Part shown: positions 16,087-24,677 of the stretch, one piece after another
Layout: every line of letters starts with the position of its first letter
Position numbering within the stretch: position 1 is the stretch's first letter
Source of the DNA: BPGX01 sp035405785
Lineage (GTDB): Bacteria > Bacteroidota > Bacteroidia > B-17B0 > Aurantibacillaceae
Length of the DNA: 64,000 bases
Direction: 5' to 3'
NCBI GenBank assembly: GCA_035405785.1
Contig: DAONJS010000003.1
Span: 62,001-126,000 of the forward strand
Notes under the pieces: model-generated
The model's input: the letters and a program-made list of their open reading frames with translations, nothing else
What the model was told of the DNA's origin: nothing
The model's database searches: none
Translations under genes and position numbers: made by a program

Positions 16087-17655
16087 TCACTCTCCTTCAA
16101 TCACATAATGCAAGCCGATGCTTTTTTTTCTACGCATTGCATGTTTGGTGATGAGGTATGCAATGGTAATTAAATTTCTTAATTCACAAATAGATTGATT
16201 GATGGTTGTTTTTTCGTATAACGCTTCATTTTCTTGATATAACAATTCTAATCTGTTCCATGCTCTTTTTAATCTCACTGAACTTCTAACTATACCAACA
16301 TACGCAGACATTATTTGTTGTAATTCTTTGCGAGATTGTGTAATTAAAATCATTTCTTCAGGTTGTGTGGTGCCTTCTGCATTCCAGTCGGGTATATTTT
16401 CGGGTATGGTATAATTATTCAAAACTGATGTGCTGTGGTCTGCAGCATTATGAGCAAATACAAGGGCTTCTAAAAGTGAATTACTTGCAAGACGATTAGC
16501 ACCATGTAATCCTGTACAAGCACATTCTCCTATGGCATATACACGATGTATAGAACTGGCACCATTTTTATCTACCTGAATACCACCACACAAATAGTGC
16601 ATAGCAGGTGCTACGGGAATCAAATCTGTAAATGGGTCTATACCAATGCTTCTGCACTTATTGTAAATATTTGGAAAGTGATTGATAAATTCTTTTCTAT
16701 CTAAATGACGGCAATCTAAATAAACATAATCGCTTCCATGAATTTTCATTTCGTTATCAATGGCACGAGCCACAATATCACGCGGAGCCAAATCTTTCAG
16801 TTCGCTGTATTTTTCCATAAATGCTTCGCCATTTTGATTTCGTAATATAGCCCCAAATCCTCTTACAGCTTCGGAAATTAAAAAACTTTGTGTATTGGTT
16901 TTTCCTTCATACAATGCAGTAGGATGAAACTGAACAAATTCCATATCTTTTACTAAACCTTTTGCTCTGTAGAACATTGCAATGCCATCACCTGTTGCAA
17001 TAGGTGGATTGGTTGTTACAGCATAAGTTTGACCAATACCACCTGTTGCAATCACTGTTATTTTAGAAAGTATTGTTAATACTTCATTTGTTTTTTTATT
17101 CAAAACATACGCTCCGTAGCATTCAATATCTGTGCGTTGAGATGTTACAATTTCACCTAAATGATGTTGTGTAATAATGTCTATTGTAAAGTGATGTTCA
17201 AGTATAGTGATGTTAGGATGCTTTAATACAGCTTCTAATAATGTTCTTTCAATTTCCCATCCGGTAATATCTTTGTGGTGTAAAATTCTTTTTTCGGTAT
17301 GTCCACCTTCTCTTGCTAAATCGTAATGTTCATTATCAATTTTATCAAAATTTGCACCTAAATCAATAAGTTCCTTTACTCTTTTAGGGCCTTCTGAAAC
17401 AACCATTCTTACTACTTCTTTGTCGTTTAATCCTGCACCTGCATTGATGGTATCTTGGATATGTTTTTCAATACTATCGTGAGACATATCCCATACTGCG
17501 GCTATTCCGCCTTGTGCGTAACGAGTATTGGACTCTTCTCTTTTATCTTTAGTAACTATTAAAACTTTTCCTTTTGAAGCAACTTTTAGAGCATAAGATA
17601 ATCCTGCAATTCCTGAACCTATTACTAAAAAGTCAGTATAAATTTTTTTACTCAT
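16087..17655 (-). CDS. nadB: L-aspartate oxidase
   Basis: NadB oxidises L-aspartate to iminoaspartate, the first step of de novo NAD synthesis, with FAD. The protein of 522 residues has the dinucleotide-binding VIGSGIAGLSYALK at the N-terminus and the flavin-loop TRYAQGGIAAVW. REGGHTEKRILHHKDITGWEIE and FVQFHPTALY belong to the succinate-dehydrogenase/fumarate-reductase flavoprotein family. GLHGANRLASNSLLEALVFAHNAA is diagnostic of NadB. The C-terminal helical domain is complete. nadA and nadC are not in this window. It follows the rhomboid gene by 2 nt. Confidence 0.95.
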   Translation of the reverse strand: MSKKIYTDFLVIGSGIAGLSYALKVASKGKVLIVTKDKREESNTRYAQGGIAAVWDMSHDSIEKHIQDTINAGAGLNDKEVVRMVVSEGPKRVKELIDLGANFDKIDNEHYDLAREGGHTEKRILHHKDITGWEIERTLLEAVLKHPNITILEHHFTIDIITQHHLGEIVTSQRTDIECYGAYVLNKKTNEVLTILSKITVIATGGIGQTYAVTTNPPIATGDGIAMFYRAKGLVKDMEFVQFHPTALYEGKTNTQSFLISEAVRGFGAILRNQNGEAFMEKYSELKDLAPRDIVARAIDNEMKIHGSDYVYLDCRHLDRKEFINHFPNIYNKCRSIGIDPFTDLIPVAPAMHYLCGGIQVDKNGASSIHRVYAIGECACTGLHGANRLASNSLLEALVFAHNAADHSTSVLNNYTIPENIPDWNAEGTTQPEEMILITQSRKELQQIMSAYVGIVRSSVRLKRAWNRLELLYQENEALYEKTTINQSICELRNLITIAYLITKHAMRRKKSIGLHYVIEGE

Positions 17656-17657
17656 AA

Positions 17658-18266
17658 CTAAAATATTAAATCAAAATAAGCGAGAAGAAGAGATGGTTTG
17701 ATAATAAAGGTAAAAACAATTCCAAAAATAGCACCCCAAAAATGGGCTTCGTGGCCAATTCTATCATTAGGTAATTTTCTTTTGCTCATATAAAAACTAA
17801 AAATCAAAAATAATAATCCTAAAATCCATGCAGGCATTGGAATAAAAAAGAAATACAACCATTGAAAAGGATTCATTATAATAAAACTAAATACAACTGC
17901 TTCAATGGCTCCGCTTGCTCCGAGTGATGCATAAGATGGATTATTTTTGTGTTTGATATATTCTGCAATGGATGAAGCATAAATTCCTCCTGTAAACAAA
18001 ATCAAAAAATAAATTTTTCCTAATTTTTCATCAAACAATAATTGATAATTGTATTCTATAACATTGCCAAACATCCAGAAAATCCATACATTCAAAAATA
18101 AGTGTAAGAAATTAGCGTGAAAAAATGCATGACTTAAAAAACGATAATGTTGTTTGTAGTGTTTAATTAAGTATGGAGAGAAAATATATTTTTCAATAAT
18201 GGATGGATTGGCAAAACCAATTAAGGAACACACTACAATGAACAAAGATAAAATTTTAGTAATCAT
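17658..18266 (-). CDS. Rhomboid-family intramembrane serine protease
   Basis: This polytopic membrane protein of 202 residues has about six hydrophobic segments. The catalytic serine is Ser118 in SLGASGAIEA (GxSG motif) and the histidine is His175 in GHEAHFWGAIFG (AHxxGxxxG). HAFFHANFLHLFLNVWIFWMFG gives the conserved His and Asn of the second helix that form the oxyanion site. All catalytic elements are intact, so it should be active; its substrates are unknown. It lies 2 nt upstream of nadB on the same strand. A box CAAGTATA at 18280-18287 (TATACTTG on the minus strand) resembles a promoter. Confidence 0.85.
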   Translation of the reverse strand: MITKILSLFIVVCSLIGFANPSIIEKYIFSPYLIKHYKQHYRFLSHAFFHANFLHLFLNVWIFWMFGNVIEYNYQLLFDEKLGKIYFLILFTGGIYASSIAEYIKHKNNPSYASLGASGAIEAVVFSFIIMNPFQWLYFFFIPMPAWILGLLFLIFSFYMSKRKLPNDRIGHEAHFWGAIFGIVFTFIIKPSLLLAYFDLIF

Positions 18267-18279
18267 AAAATATTTGGTG

Positions 18280-18287
18280 CAAGTATA
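18280..18287 (-). promoter_or_regulatory. Variant -7 box TATACTTG upstream of the rhomboid gene
   Basis: One mismatch from TAnnTTTG, 13 nt before the rhomboid ATG. It would serve the rhomboid-nadB pair. Confidence 0.35.
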
Positions 18288-18332
18288 ATTAAAATTGATG
18301 GGATTTACACAGCTGTTTGAATTTACATTTTG

Positions 18333-18340
18333 TACATTTG
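18333..18340 (+). promoter_or_regulatory. -7 promoter box TACATTTG upstream of the EamA transporter
   Basis: TACATTTG matches TAnnTTTG and lies 75 nt before the ATG at 18416, leaving an AT-rich leader. No TTTG at -33 spacing is seen. Confidence 0.4.
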
Positions 18341-18415
18341 CGAGTGAAAAAATATTTTGTGTGATTAACTTAAAATTTTTGTGTTTGTTCTAAAATTATA
18401 ATGTTTGTTTGATGT

Positions 18416-19306
18416 ATGCGGTATTATATTATTTTGCATAGTATTGTTTTTGTATGGGGCTTTACACCTGTTTTAGGCAGATTTATTACATTAGATGCTT
18501 GGCAACTGGTATGGTGGAGATTGGTATTGATATTACCTGTTATGTTTTTATTTTTATTCATCAATAAAAAGAAAAATGTATGGCCAGATAAGAAGTATTT
18601 AAGTAAATTGATTTTAGTAGGTACGCTTATAGCATTTCATTGGGTATGTTTTTATGGTGCTATTAAAATTTCAAATATCTCTATTACAATGGCAGCATTT
18701 TCATCCGCTACTTTATTTACTTCTTTAATAGAACCATTTTTTTACAAAAGGAAAATAAAAATGTACGAGTTGTTATTGGGCATTTTGGTGATGATTGGTA
18801 TTTCGGTAATTTTTTCAGTATCGTTAGAATACAAATGGGGATTGTTTTTGGGATTGTTAGCGGCGGCATTATCTTCTTTATTTTCAGTAATGAATAGTTT
18901 GCTTGCCAGAGAAATTCCTTCTGTTCAGATATCTTTTTTTGAATTATTTTTTGGATGGATAGTATTGAGTATATTTTTATTGATGGGTGGTTTTATGAAT
19001 AATCAATTTTTTGAGGTGAGTATGCAAAATTGGATAGGATTAAGTTTGCTATCATACATTTGTACAACTATACCATTTATAGTTGCAATAGATTTGACAA
19101 AACATATTAGTCCTTATACTATCAACTTAACTGTTAATCTTGAAAGTATTTATGGCATTATTTTGGCTATTCTTATTTACAAAGAAAATAAAATGTTGAG
19201 CGGTAATTTTTACATTGGTCTTTCACTTATTTTAATGGCGATATTTTTGAATGGATATTTGAAATATGTTGAAAGAAAAGAGAAAAGCAATTATAGTGAA
19301 AAGTGA
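18416..19306 (+). CDS. EamA/DMT-family transporter
   Basis: This is an inner-membrane permease of 296 residues with ten predicted transmembrane segments arranged as two EamA repeats. The first starts at HSIVFVWGFTPVLGRFITL and the second at LGLLAAALSSLFSVMNSLLAREIP. The family exports or imports small metabolites, and the substrate cannot be predicted. The last codons (SEK and stop) lie inside a heptanucleotide array that begins at 19295, so the repeat has invaded or formed the 3' end of the gene. Confidence 0.85.
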   Translation: MRYYIILHSIVFVWGFTPVLGRFITLDAWQLVWWRLVLILPVMFLFLFINKKKNVWPDKKYLSKLILVGTLIAFHWVCFYGAIKISNISITMAAFSSATLFTSLIEPFFYKRKIKMYELLLGILVMIGISVIFSVSLEYKWGLFLGLLAAALSSLFSVMNSLLAREIPSVQISFFELFFGWIVLSIFLLMGGFMNNQFFEVSMQNWIGLSLLSYICTTIPFIVAIDLTKHISPYTINLTVNLESIYGIILAILIYKENKMLSGNFYIGLSLILMAIFLNGYLKYVERKEKSNYSEK

Positions 19307-19343
19307 AGAGTGAAAAGTGAAAAATGAAAAGTGAATAGTGAAA
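19295..19343 (+). repeat. AGTGAAN heptanucleotide array overlapping the EamA stop
   Basis: AGTGAAA AGTGAAG AGTGAAA AGTGAAA AATGAAA AGTGAAT AGTGAAA, in strict period 7. The TGA stop of the transporter gene is formed within the second unit. Confidence 0.8.
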
Positions 19344-19484
19344 ATTTAGGTAATTCGTATTAACTAAAAAAATTCTTTGTGTTTTTTGTTTAAATTTCTT
19401 TGTGTGCTTTGTGTTTAAATATATTGAATGCTAACAATTTTGATTCACAAAATGTAAAAACAAGCTCTCCCGTTAGTGTAGCCC
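19344..19484. other. Intergenic stretch with CTTTGTG words
   Basis: This AT-rich stretch contains repeated TTCTTTGTG and GCTTTGTGTTTAAAT words near 19371-19420, akin to the CTTTGCG words of other intergenic regions in the window. I see no gene, promoter or clear hairpin in it. Confidence 0.4.
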
Positions 19485-19699
19485 ATTGAACATTGGACAT
19501 TGAGTNNNNNNNNNNNNNNNNNNNNNNNNNNNNNNNNNNNNNNNNNNNNNNNNNNNNNNNNNNNNNNNNNNNNNNNNNNNNNNNNNNNNNNNNNNNNNNN
19601 NNNNNATTGAAAATTGAGTATTGAAAATTGAGTATTGAAAATTGAGTATTGAAAATTGAGTATTGAAAATTGAGCATTGAACATTGAGCATTGAACATT
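19485..19699 (+). repeat. ATTGAAN heptanucleotide array containing an assembly gap
   Basis: Units ATTGAAC, ATTGGAC and ATTGAGT precede the gap. After it, ATTGAAA and ATTGAGT alternate strictly in period 14 (7+7) from 19606, then ATTGAGC/ATTGAAC until about 19699. The frames here encode only a repetitive low-complexity peptide and are not genes. The true array length is unknown because of the gap. Confidence 0.9.
19506..19605. other. Assembly gap (100 N)
   Basis: Exactly 100 N, a conventional scaffold placeholder, set inside the ATTGAAN array. The tandem repeat is the likely reason the assembly broke here. Confidence 0.98.
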
Positions 19700-19719
19700 A
19701 ATACTCGAAAAACAACTTG

Positions 19720-19793
19720 TGGTTCCGGAGGGAGTCGAACCCCCAACCTTCTGATCCGTAGTCAGATGCTCTATCCAGTTAAGCTACGGAACC
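19720..19793 (-). tRNA. tRNA-Arg (anticodon ACG)
   Basis: The minus strand reads GGTTCCGTAGCTTAACTGGA from 19793 and folds as a full cloverleaf. The acceptor stem GGTTCCG/CGGAACC is perfect. The anticodon stem TCTGA/TCAGA encloses the loop CTACGGA, giving anticodon ACG (wobble A34 presumably becomes inosine, reading CGN codons). The T arm GGGGGTTCGACTCCC is standard. The 3' CCA is not encoded: the discriminator A is followed by CAAG. A TATATTTG promoter box lies just upstream. Confidence 0.95.
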
Positions 19794-19806
19794 AAAAATT
19801 TTGCCG

Positions 19807-19814
19807 CAAATATA
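19807..19814 (-). promoter_or_regulatory. -7 promoter box TATATTTG of tRNA-Arg
   Basis: CAAATATA on the plus strand reads TATATTTG on the minus strand, 13 nt before the tRNA 5' end. Confidence 0.55.
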
Positions 19815-19826
19815 ATAATTAAAATC

Positions 19827-21077
19827 CTATTGTGAAAAATTATTCTGATTTATTCTAAACCTTAAAAGTTGTAACATCAAAATTACTAATAACCCTCCAT
19901 AAGTGAGTATCTTAAAATGTTCGTAATAATCATTCCATACTCCTAAAATTATTTTCAAATTGAAACATAGAAAAATTATAGCAAGTATAATTTTGAAAGA
20001 TATTGATGTTTGATAATATATTAAATAAAAAATTAGAATTGCAATGGCGGGCATTTGTAGTAAAAAAGCATAATGCTGTTGATGTGGAAAAATTAATGGA
20101 ATAAGTGATATTACATAAGACCATTCAAAAAATAATTGAAATGAATTATTGACTTTCTTAAATGGCCAATCACGAATGATTATCAATACTGAAAACATTA
20201 AAATCAATCTGATGATTTGAATAATCCATTTTATTTGTTCAAATGATAAATCTGCAATGTATCTTCTAATGGGCAATGCATAAATGTCGGGCGGATTTTT
20301 CATAAACAATGTTGTTATTAAAGTTGTGATGCTATGAAAACTTCTTTCATCTACATCAATAATATGTTTGTTGTTATCAGGATTGATAAGTAACCACCAA
20401 TGTTGAATACAATCCAAATAAAAATTTTTATCCATAAAAAATGCAGGTAAAACAAAAAGAATTACTACAAAAATTACAGAGTAAAAAAATACTTTGATAT
20501 AACCACGATACAAATAATAAACAAGAATAGGCAATGCTAATAATTTGATATTGATAGCAAGTGCTAATAAAACTGCTGATAGTATTATTTTATTTTGATG
20601 TAAAAATTTTAGTGAATACATCATTAAAAATAAAATAAAAATAGTAATTTGTGCAGAGTGAAAATTTTCACGAATAGTGCGAATATTGAAGAGTATTAAT
20701 AACAGAAAAAATAAAAGTTGTTTTTGATAAGAGTATTTGAAAGTACCAATAAAATCAGATATTTCAGCAATTATATAATACAATAAAATACCATTGATAA
20801 ATAACCATAAAAATGTGCTCCAATATGCAGGTAAAAAAGTGAATGGATAAATTAGATAAGTAAATAACAAGGAATAATAATAATAATAGCCATCAATGTA
20901 TGAATGGCTGTAAGGATTGATGTGATTAAAAACATCTTTTGATGCTAATTGATAAATATCAAAATCACTTCTACCATTTGCTTCTATTAGTGCTATTATC
21001 AAAATGGTTACAAAATATAACCATTTCCAAATCACATCAGGAATTTTTATTATTTGATTAATTATTAACCTCATCAC
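19827..21077 (-). CDS. GT87-family (DUF2029) polyprenol-phosphate-sugar mannosyltransferase-like membrane protein
   Basis: This integral membrane protein of 416 residues has about ten hydrophobic segments, resembling the GT-C glycosyltransferase family 87. The conserved N-terminal loop SDFDIYQLASKDVFNHINPYS matches the 'D...Y...A......G..PY' signature, with an acidic Asp that acts in catalysis. FHSAQITIFILFLMMYSL and LALAINIKLLALPILVYYLYRG fit the conserved 'GQ.N......L' and 'K..P......' positions. Family members use a lipid-linked sugar donor on the periplasmic side; the acceptor is unknown. Its start overlaps the end of the TPR protein gene by 20 nt, so the two are coupled. Confidence 0.7.
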   Translation of the reverse strand: MMRLIINQIIKIPDVIWKWLYFVTILIIALIEANGRSDFDIYQLASKDVFNHINPYSHSYIDGYYYYYSLLFTYLIYPFTFLPAYWSTFLWLFINGILLYYIIAEISDFIGTFKYSYQKQLLFFLLLILFNIRTIRENFHSAQITIFILFLMMYSLKFLHQNKIILSAVLLALAINIKLLALPILVYYLYRGYIKVFFYSVIFVVILFVLPAFFMDKNFYLDCIQHWWLLINPDNNKHIIDVDERSFHSITTLITTLFMKNPPDIYALPIRRYIADLSFEQIKWIIQIIRLILMFSVLIIIRDWPFKKVNNSFQLFFEWSYVISLIPLIFPHQQHYAFLLQMPAIAILIFYLIYYQTSISFKIILAIIFLCFNLKIILGVWNDYYEHFKILTYGGLLVILMLQLLRFRINQNNFSQ

Positions 21078-22887
21078 CCCTTAATGTTCTATACATTTTT
21101 CGGGCATCGGGAATAAACAAACTACCCGGATAATCATTGAGTAATTTCAAATAATACTCCATTGCTTTTTGTTTATCATTCAATTTGTATTGATACAATT
21201 TTGCAAGGTTATACACAGCGTCATCAGCATACATTTCTTGTGGATAAAAGTTGATAATATTTAAATACATTTGCTCTGCTTGCTTCCAATCTTGTTTTTT
21301 TTCATAAATCATTGCTTTCTGAAAAAATATCTCATCTTCCAATGAATGATTGGTAAACTTTTGATTGATAGAATCTAAAATCACAATGGCTTCATCTAAT
21401 TTGTTTTGAAAAATCAATAAATCTGCTTTTGCAAAATAACTTAATGGCAAGCCCGTTGAATCATTAAACAAAGCATTAGATATAAGCATTGATAATTGTA
21501 AAGCATCATTGGCAATGAGTTTTGATGTAGCACCTTTTAATATATCTGCCTGCGATTTAGCTAATTTAAATTCTCCAGAATAAAAACTAATTTTTGCTCT
21601 TTTAAATTGTGCTTCCTGCCCAATTTCTTCATACTTAAAATCTTTTTCTACCTGCATACATAGCAATATCGCTTCCCACAATTTATTTTGCAACACATAA
21701 ACATCTGCTAATTTTAATTTAAATCTTGCTTTTATATCAGGTTTGATTTGCTGATTATTGATGAAATAATTTAATAAACTATCGGCTTTATCAAACTCAT
21801 AAAGATATTTTGAATAAATATCTGATAAGTTAAACACAAGTGGATAAATAATTGTTGAATTGATATTATTTTTAATGTAATCATACATTTCAGATTTTAA
21901 TTGCTGAATATCCTTAATTGATACAGTTGTTGAACTGACTACTTTTAAATATTTGTTGTTGAGATATTCTAAATAAGCACTTTCATAAAAAGGATTTTGT
22001 TTGCCTTTTTTCATTATTTCTTCAAAACATTTTTCTGCTGTTTGGTATTGTTGATTTTTAGCACACACTTGACAAAACATAAATAACTTCATTCCATCAT
22101 CTTTAATTCTTTTATCGTATGCTTTTGCTTGAATGAATGCTTGTTCAAACTCACCTTGTTGTGTGAGTAAATAAATTAAAAACTCGGGATATACATTATT
22201 TTCAGGATATTTTTGTATGCGTTTAATTAACTCTTGTTTTAATACAGGTTGAAAAATTTGTGTGGTGTCATTAGGATTGTAAGCCAATAAAGATTGTATT
22301 TGATTTTGCACATTGTATAATTCACCCGGATTAGAATTAAGAATATCTAAATAGATATTGATAAGTGCTTTGTAGTCCTTTGTTTGCTGATAAATTTCGG
22401 CTCTTTCATAATAAAATGGATAACGAGTAATTTTTTCACCTTTATCATAAGTTTTCAATGCATCATCTAATCTTTGTAATTTCATAAATTGTTTAGCAGT
22501 GAGCGTAATAGTATTTACATCATTAGGCAGTTTATCAATGGCTTTTTGAAAATACTTTTCTGCTTTCTTTTCATTGTTTTGCAATTCATACAAATGACCT
22601 AACAAAACATAATAATCTGTTCTATAAGAAAATTTTTTTATTTGTTTATTAATTAGTTTTTCTGCATCTTCATATTTTTTAGTATTGACAAGAGCATCGT
22701 AGTAATAATCAAACCAATATTCAGGTGAAACATCATAAACTTCTTGTAATAGAGGCAATGCTTTTTCATATTCTCTTTGTAAAAGATAAGATTGCACCAA
22801 TTGATACTTTTGCTGATAATTCATTTGAGAAAAAACATTATTCAAACTAACAAAGCAAAGTATAAGTATTATTACATTAATACGCAT
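21058..22887 (-). CDS. Secreted TPR-repeat protein
   Basis: The protein begins MRINVIILILCFVSLNNVFSQ, a signal peptide, and consists almost wholly of tetratricopeptide repeats. Clear ones include QREYEKALPLLQEVYDVSPEYW, NNEKKAEKYFQKAIDKLPND and the C-terminal QDWKQAEQMYLNIINFYPQ and LNDKQKAMEYYLKLLNDYPGS. The TPR array suggests a scaffold in the periplasm. I chose the ATG at 22887 (609 residues), because the longer frame from 22908 would begin with a TTG inside the promoter-like box CAATAATA (TATTATTG on the minus strand, 22906-22913). It is followed, with overlap, by the GT87 gene, hinting at a role in envelope glycan work. Confidence 0.8.
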   Translation of the reverse strand: MRINVIILILCFVSLNNVFSQMNYQQKYQLVQSYLLQREYEKALPLLQEVYDVSPEYWFDYYYDALVNTKKYEDAEKLINKQIKKFSYRTDYYVLLGHLYELQNNEKKAEKYFQKAIDKLPNDVNTITLTAKQFMKLQRLDDALKTYDKGEKITRYPFYYERAEIYQQTKDYKALINIYLDILNSNPGELYNVQNQIQSLLAYNPNDTTQIFQPVLKQELIKRIQKYPENNVYPEFLIYLLTQQGEFEQAFIQAKAYDKRIKDDGMKLFMFCQVCAKNQQYQTAEKCFEEIMKKGKQNPFYESAYLEYLNNKYLKVVSSTTVSIKDIQQLKSEMYDYIKNNINSTIIYPLVFNLSDIYSKYLYEFDKADSLLNYFINNQQIKPDIKARFKLKLADVYVLQNKLWEAILLCMQVEKDFKYEEIGQEAQFKRAKISFYSGEFKLAKSQADILKGATSKLIANDALQLSMLISNALFNDSTGLPLSYFAKADLLIFQNKLDEAIVILDSINQKFTNHSLEDEIFFQKAMIYEKKQDWKQAEQMYLNIINFYPQEMYADDAVYNLAKLYQYKLNDKQKAMEYYLKLLNDYPGSLFIPDARKMYRTLRGDEVNN

Positions 22888-23000
22888 AAAATAACAATAG
22901 AGCAACAATAATACGAAAAAATTAAGAGGCAGGTTAAGAAAAATAGATAAAGTATTTTTTAAATAAAATGGAAATGTGTGTTAGATAAATATATTTTCTT

Positions 23001-23008
23001 TATTTTTG
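23001..23008 (+). promoter_or_regulatory. -7 promoter box TATTTTTG of the lipoprotein gene
   Basis: TATTTTTG matches TAnnTTTG, 35 nt before the ATG at 23044. Confidence 0.45.
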
Positions 23009-23043
23009 TAATTTAATTGAAAGAAATTATTTTTTATTTCATT

Positions 23044-23775
23044 ATGATAAAAAAAATTAAGATAACATCATTTTTATTTTTTATATTTATATTAAATTCT
23101 TGCATAACCTATGTGCCAATAGCGAACCTTTTTACATCAGATTTTGTGCCATCAGGAATAAGAAAAAATTTTAATTATTGCTATTCTCCATCTGTTGATT
23201 ATACAAATTCATTTATTAAGTTTAATGGCTACTATATATTTAACAATCCACCTTATGAATCTTTTTTTACTAATTTTTTTGGAGATACAATCAAACTTAA
23301 AAAAGATGCTTCATTCCAAAGTTTTATGTTCTTTAAAGATGGTTTTTTTGTTGCTGGAGATAATTTTGTACATAGAAAATACTATGAAAAAGAATTTTTA
23401 AGAAAAGTTGAACAAGAAAAACAACCAGAAACAAAATGTTTTAGTAATCTCTATCATTGGGGTATTTATAGAATTGTTGGTGATACAATAAAATTACAGT
23501 ATATTAATCACCCTGCTGTATTTGCATCATGGTATTCAATAGAGGTTTGGTATAAAAAGATTGATGACAATACATTAAAAGTGGTTTTTGCTAAAAACTA
23601 TTTTGCTACAAATGATACTCACAGAAACACAAGGTTTAAGGAAGAATTTATAAAAGTAGAATTCATAGAAACTGATATTACTTTAAAATCAAATCCATGG
23701 TTAAAGAAAAAGAAATGGATTTGGTGTAATTCAAATGAATTTAAGGATTGGAAAAATTGCAAAAATAAAAAGTGA
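23044..23775 (+). CDS. Hypothetical lipoprotein
   Basis: I do not recognise a family. The ATG at 23044 gives MIKKIKITSFLFFIFILNSC, a lipoprotein signal whose lipobox LNSC puts the lipidated cysteine at residue 20. A TTG start at 23017 would place extra residues before the signal. The mature part (about 220 residues) is rich in Phe, Tyr, Lys and Trp and ends KKKWIWCNSNEFKDWKNCKNKK. It contains a segment FSNLYHWGIYRIVGDTIKLQYI followed by WYSIEVWYKKIDDNTLKVVFAK, which looks like the beta-rich lipocalin-like hypothetical proteins common in Bacteroidota. It stands alone and converges with the iron-sulfur protein gene. Confidence 0.65.
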   Translation: MIKKIKITSFLFFIFILNSCITYVPIANLFTSDFVPSGIRKNFNYCYSPSVDYTNSFIKFNGYYIFNNPPYESFFTNFFGDTIKLKKDASFQSFMFFKDGFFVAGDNFVHRKYYEKEFLRKVEQEKQPETKCFSNLYHWGIYRIVGDTIKLQYINHPAVFASWYSIEVWYKKIDDNTLKVVFAKNYFATNDTHRNTRFKEEFIKVEFIETDITLKSNPWLKKKKWIWCNSNEFKDWKNCKNKK

Positions 23776-23808
23776 ATAATTTTAATTTAATACAATTTAT
23801 TTATTCAC
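23772..23808. terminator. Weak inverted repeat between convergent genes
   Basis: GTGAATAA (23772-23779) pairs with TTATTCAC (23801-23808) across a 21-nt AT-rich loop. It sits at the convergent junction and may end transcription, but the stem is short. Confidence 0.3.
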
Positions 23809-23825
23809 GGCAACCCAAAATAACC

Positions 23826-24614
23826 TTACAAATCAGCGGCTTCTTGAATAAGAATGGCAATATCTTTTACTGATACTTTATTTTCTTGTTGATAATGTTT
23901 TACACCATCATTCAACATTAAATTGCAAAAAGGACATGCTACTGCAATTACATCAGGTTTTTCTGCTAATGCTTCTTCTGCTCTTTCGTTATTTACTTCT
24001 TTGTTTCCTTTTTCTGCTTCTTTGAAAATTTGTGCTCCACCTGCACCACAGCAAAACCCTTTTGCTCTGCTTCTTTTTAATTCTGCTAACTCAGCATCTA
24101 ATTTTTTAATCACTTCTCTTGGGGCTTCGTAGATATTATTGGCTCTGCCCAAATAGCAAGGGTCGTGATAAACAATTTTTTTACCTTTAAAACTTCCGCC
24201 TTGTATTTTAATTCTTCCTTCATCTAATAATTGCTGTAAAAGTTGAGAGTGGTGAATCACTTCATAATTTCCACCCAAAGCAGGATATTCATTTTTCAAT
24301 GTATTAAAGCAATGTGGGCAAGCAGTTACAATTTTTTTTACTCCGTAATTGTTCAGTGTGGTAATGTTTTGCATTGCTTGCATTTGAAATAAAAACTCGT
24401 TTCCCGCTCTCTTTGCCGGATCTCCGGTGCATGTTTCTTCTGTTCCTAATACTGCAAATGTAACATTAGCGGCATTTAAAATTTTTGCAATTGCTTTTGT
24501 AATTTTTTGGGCTCTTTCATCAAAACTTCCAGCACATCCTACCCAAAATAGATACTCAACTTGTTCGCCATTGGCAGCCACTTCTGCCATTGTTTTTACT
24601 TTCAAGTTACTCAT
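23826..24614 (-). CDS. (Fe-S)-binding protein with two CCG domains (heterodisulfide-reductase/GlcF-like)
   Basis: This cytosolic or membrane-associated protein of 262 residues is built from two cysteine-rich CCG domains. The first contains FWVGCAGSFDERAQ and TACPHCFNTLKNEYP. The second contains YHDPCYLGR, GFCCGAGGAQIF and VACPFCNLMLNDG. These CX(n)CCG..CxxC modules bind an Fe-S cluster and occur in HdrB, GlcF, LutA and related electron-transfer proteins. In Bacteroidota the gene usually pairs with an HdrC-like ferredoxin protein; none is seen here, so the partner is outside the window or elsewhere. A TAGTATTG box (24634-24641 complement) may be the promoter. Confidence 0.85.
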   Translation of the reverse strand: MSNLKVKTMAEVAANGEQVEYLFWVGCAGSFDERAQKITKAIAKILNAANVTFAVLGTEETCTGDPAKRAGNEFLFQMQAMQNITTLNNYGVKKIVTACPHCFNTLKNEYPALGGNYEVIHHSQLLQQLLDEGRIKIQGGSFKGKKIVYHDPCYLGRANNIYEAPREVIKKLDAELAELKRSRAKGFCCGAGGAQIFKEAEKGNKEVNNERAEEALAEKPDVIAVACPFCNLMLNDGVKHYQQENKVSVKDIAILIQEAADL

Positions 24615-24633
24615 ATTGTTATACTAATTGCGG

Positions 24634-24641
24634 CAATACTA
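24634..24641 (-). promoter_or_regulatory. Variant -7 box TAGTATTG upstream of the CCG-domain gene
   Basis: CAATACTA on the plus strand; one mismatch from TAnnTTTG, 19 nt before the ATG. The same variant, also followed by CC, precedes porV at 48109. Confidence 0.3.
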
Positions 24642-24677
24642 CAAATTTTAAGTTGATTTTTATAAATTAAGTGAATT

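Noticed and set aside
19390..19746. Three long minus-strand frames with a repetitive Leu/Asn/Phe/Gln/Tyr/Ser peptide
   Set aside because: They are translations of the heptad array through the N gap and the tRNA flank; no real coding signal.
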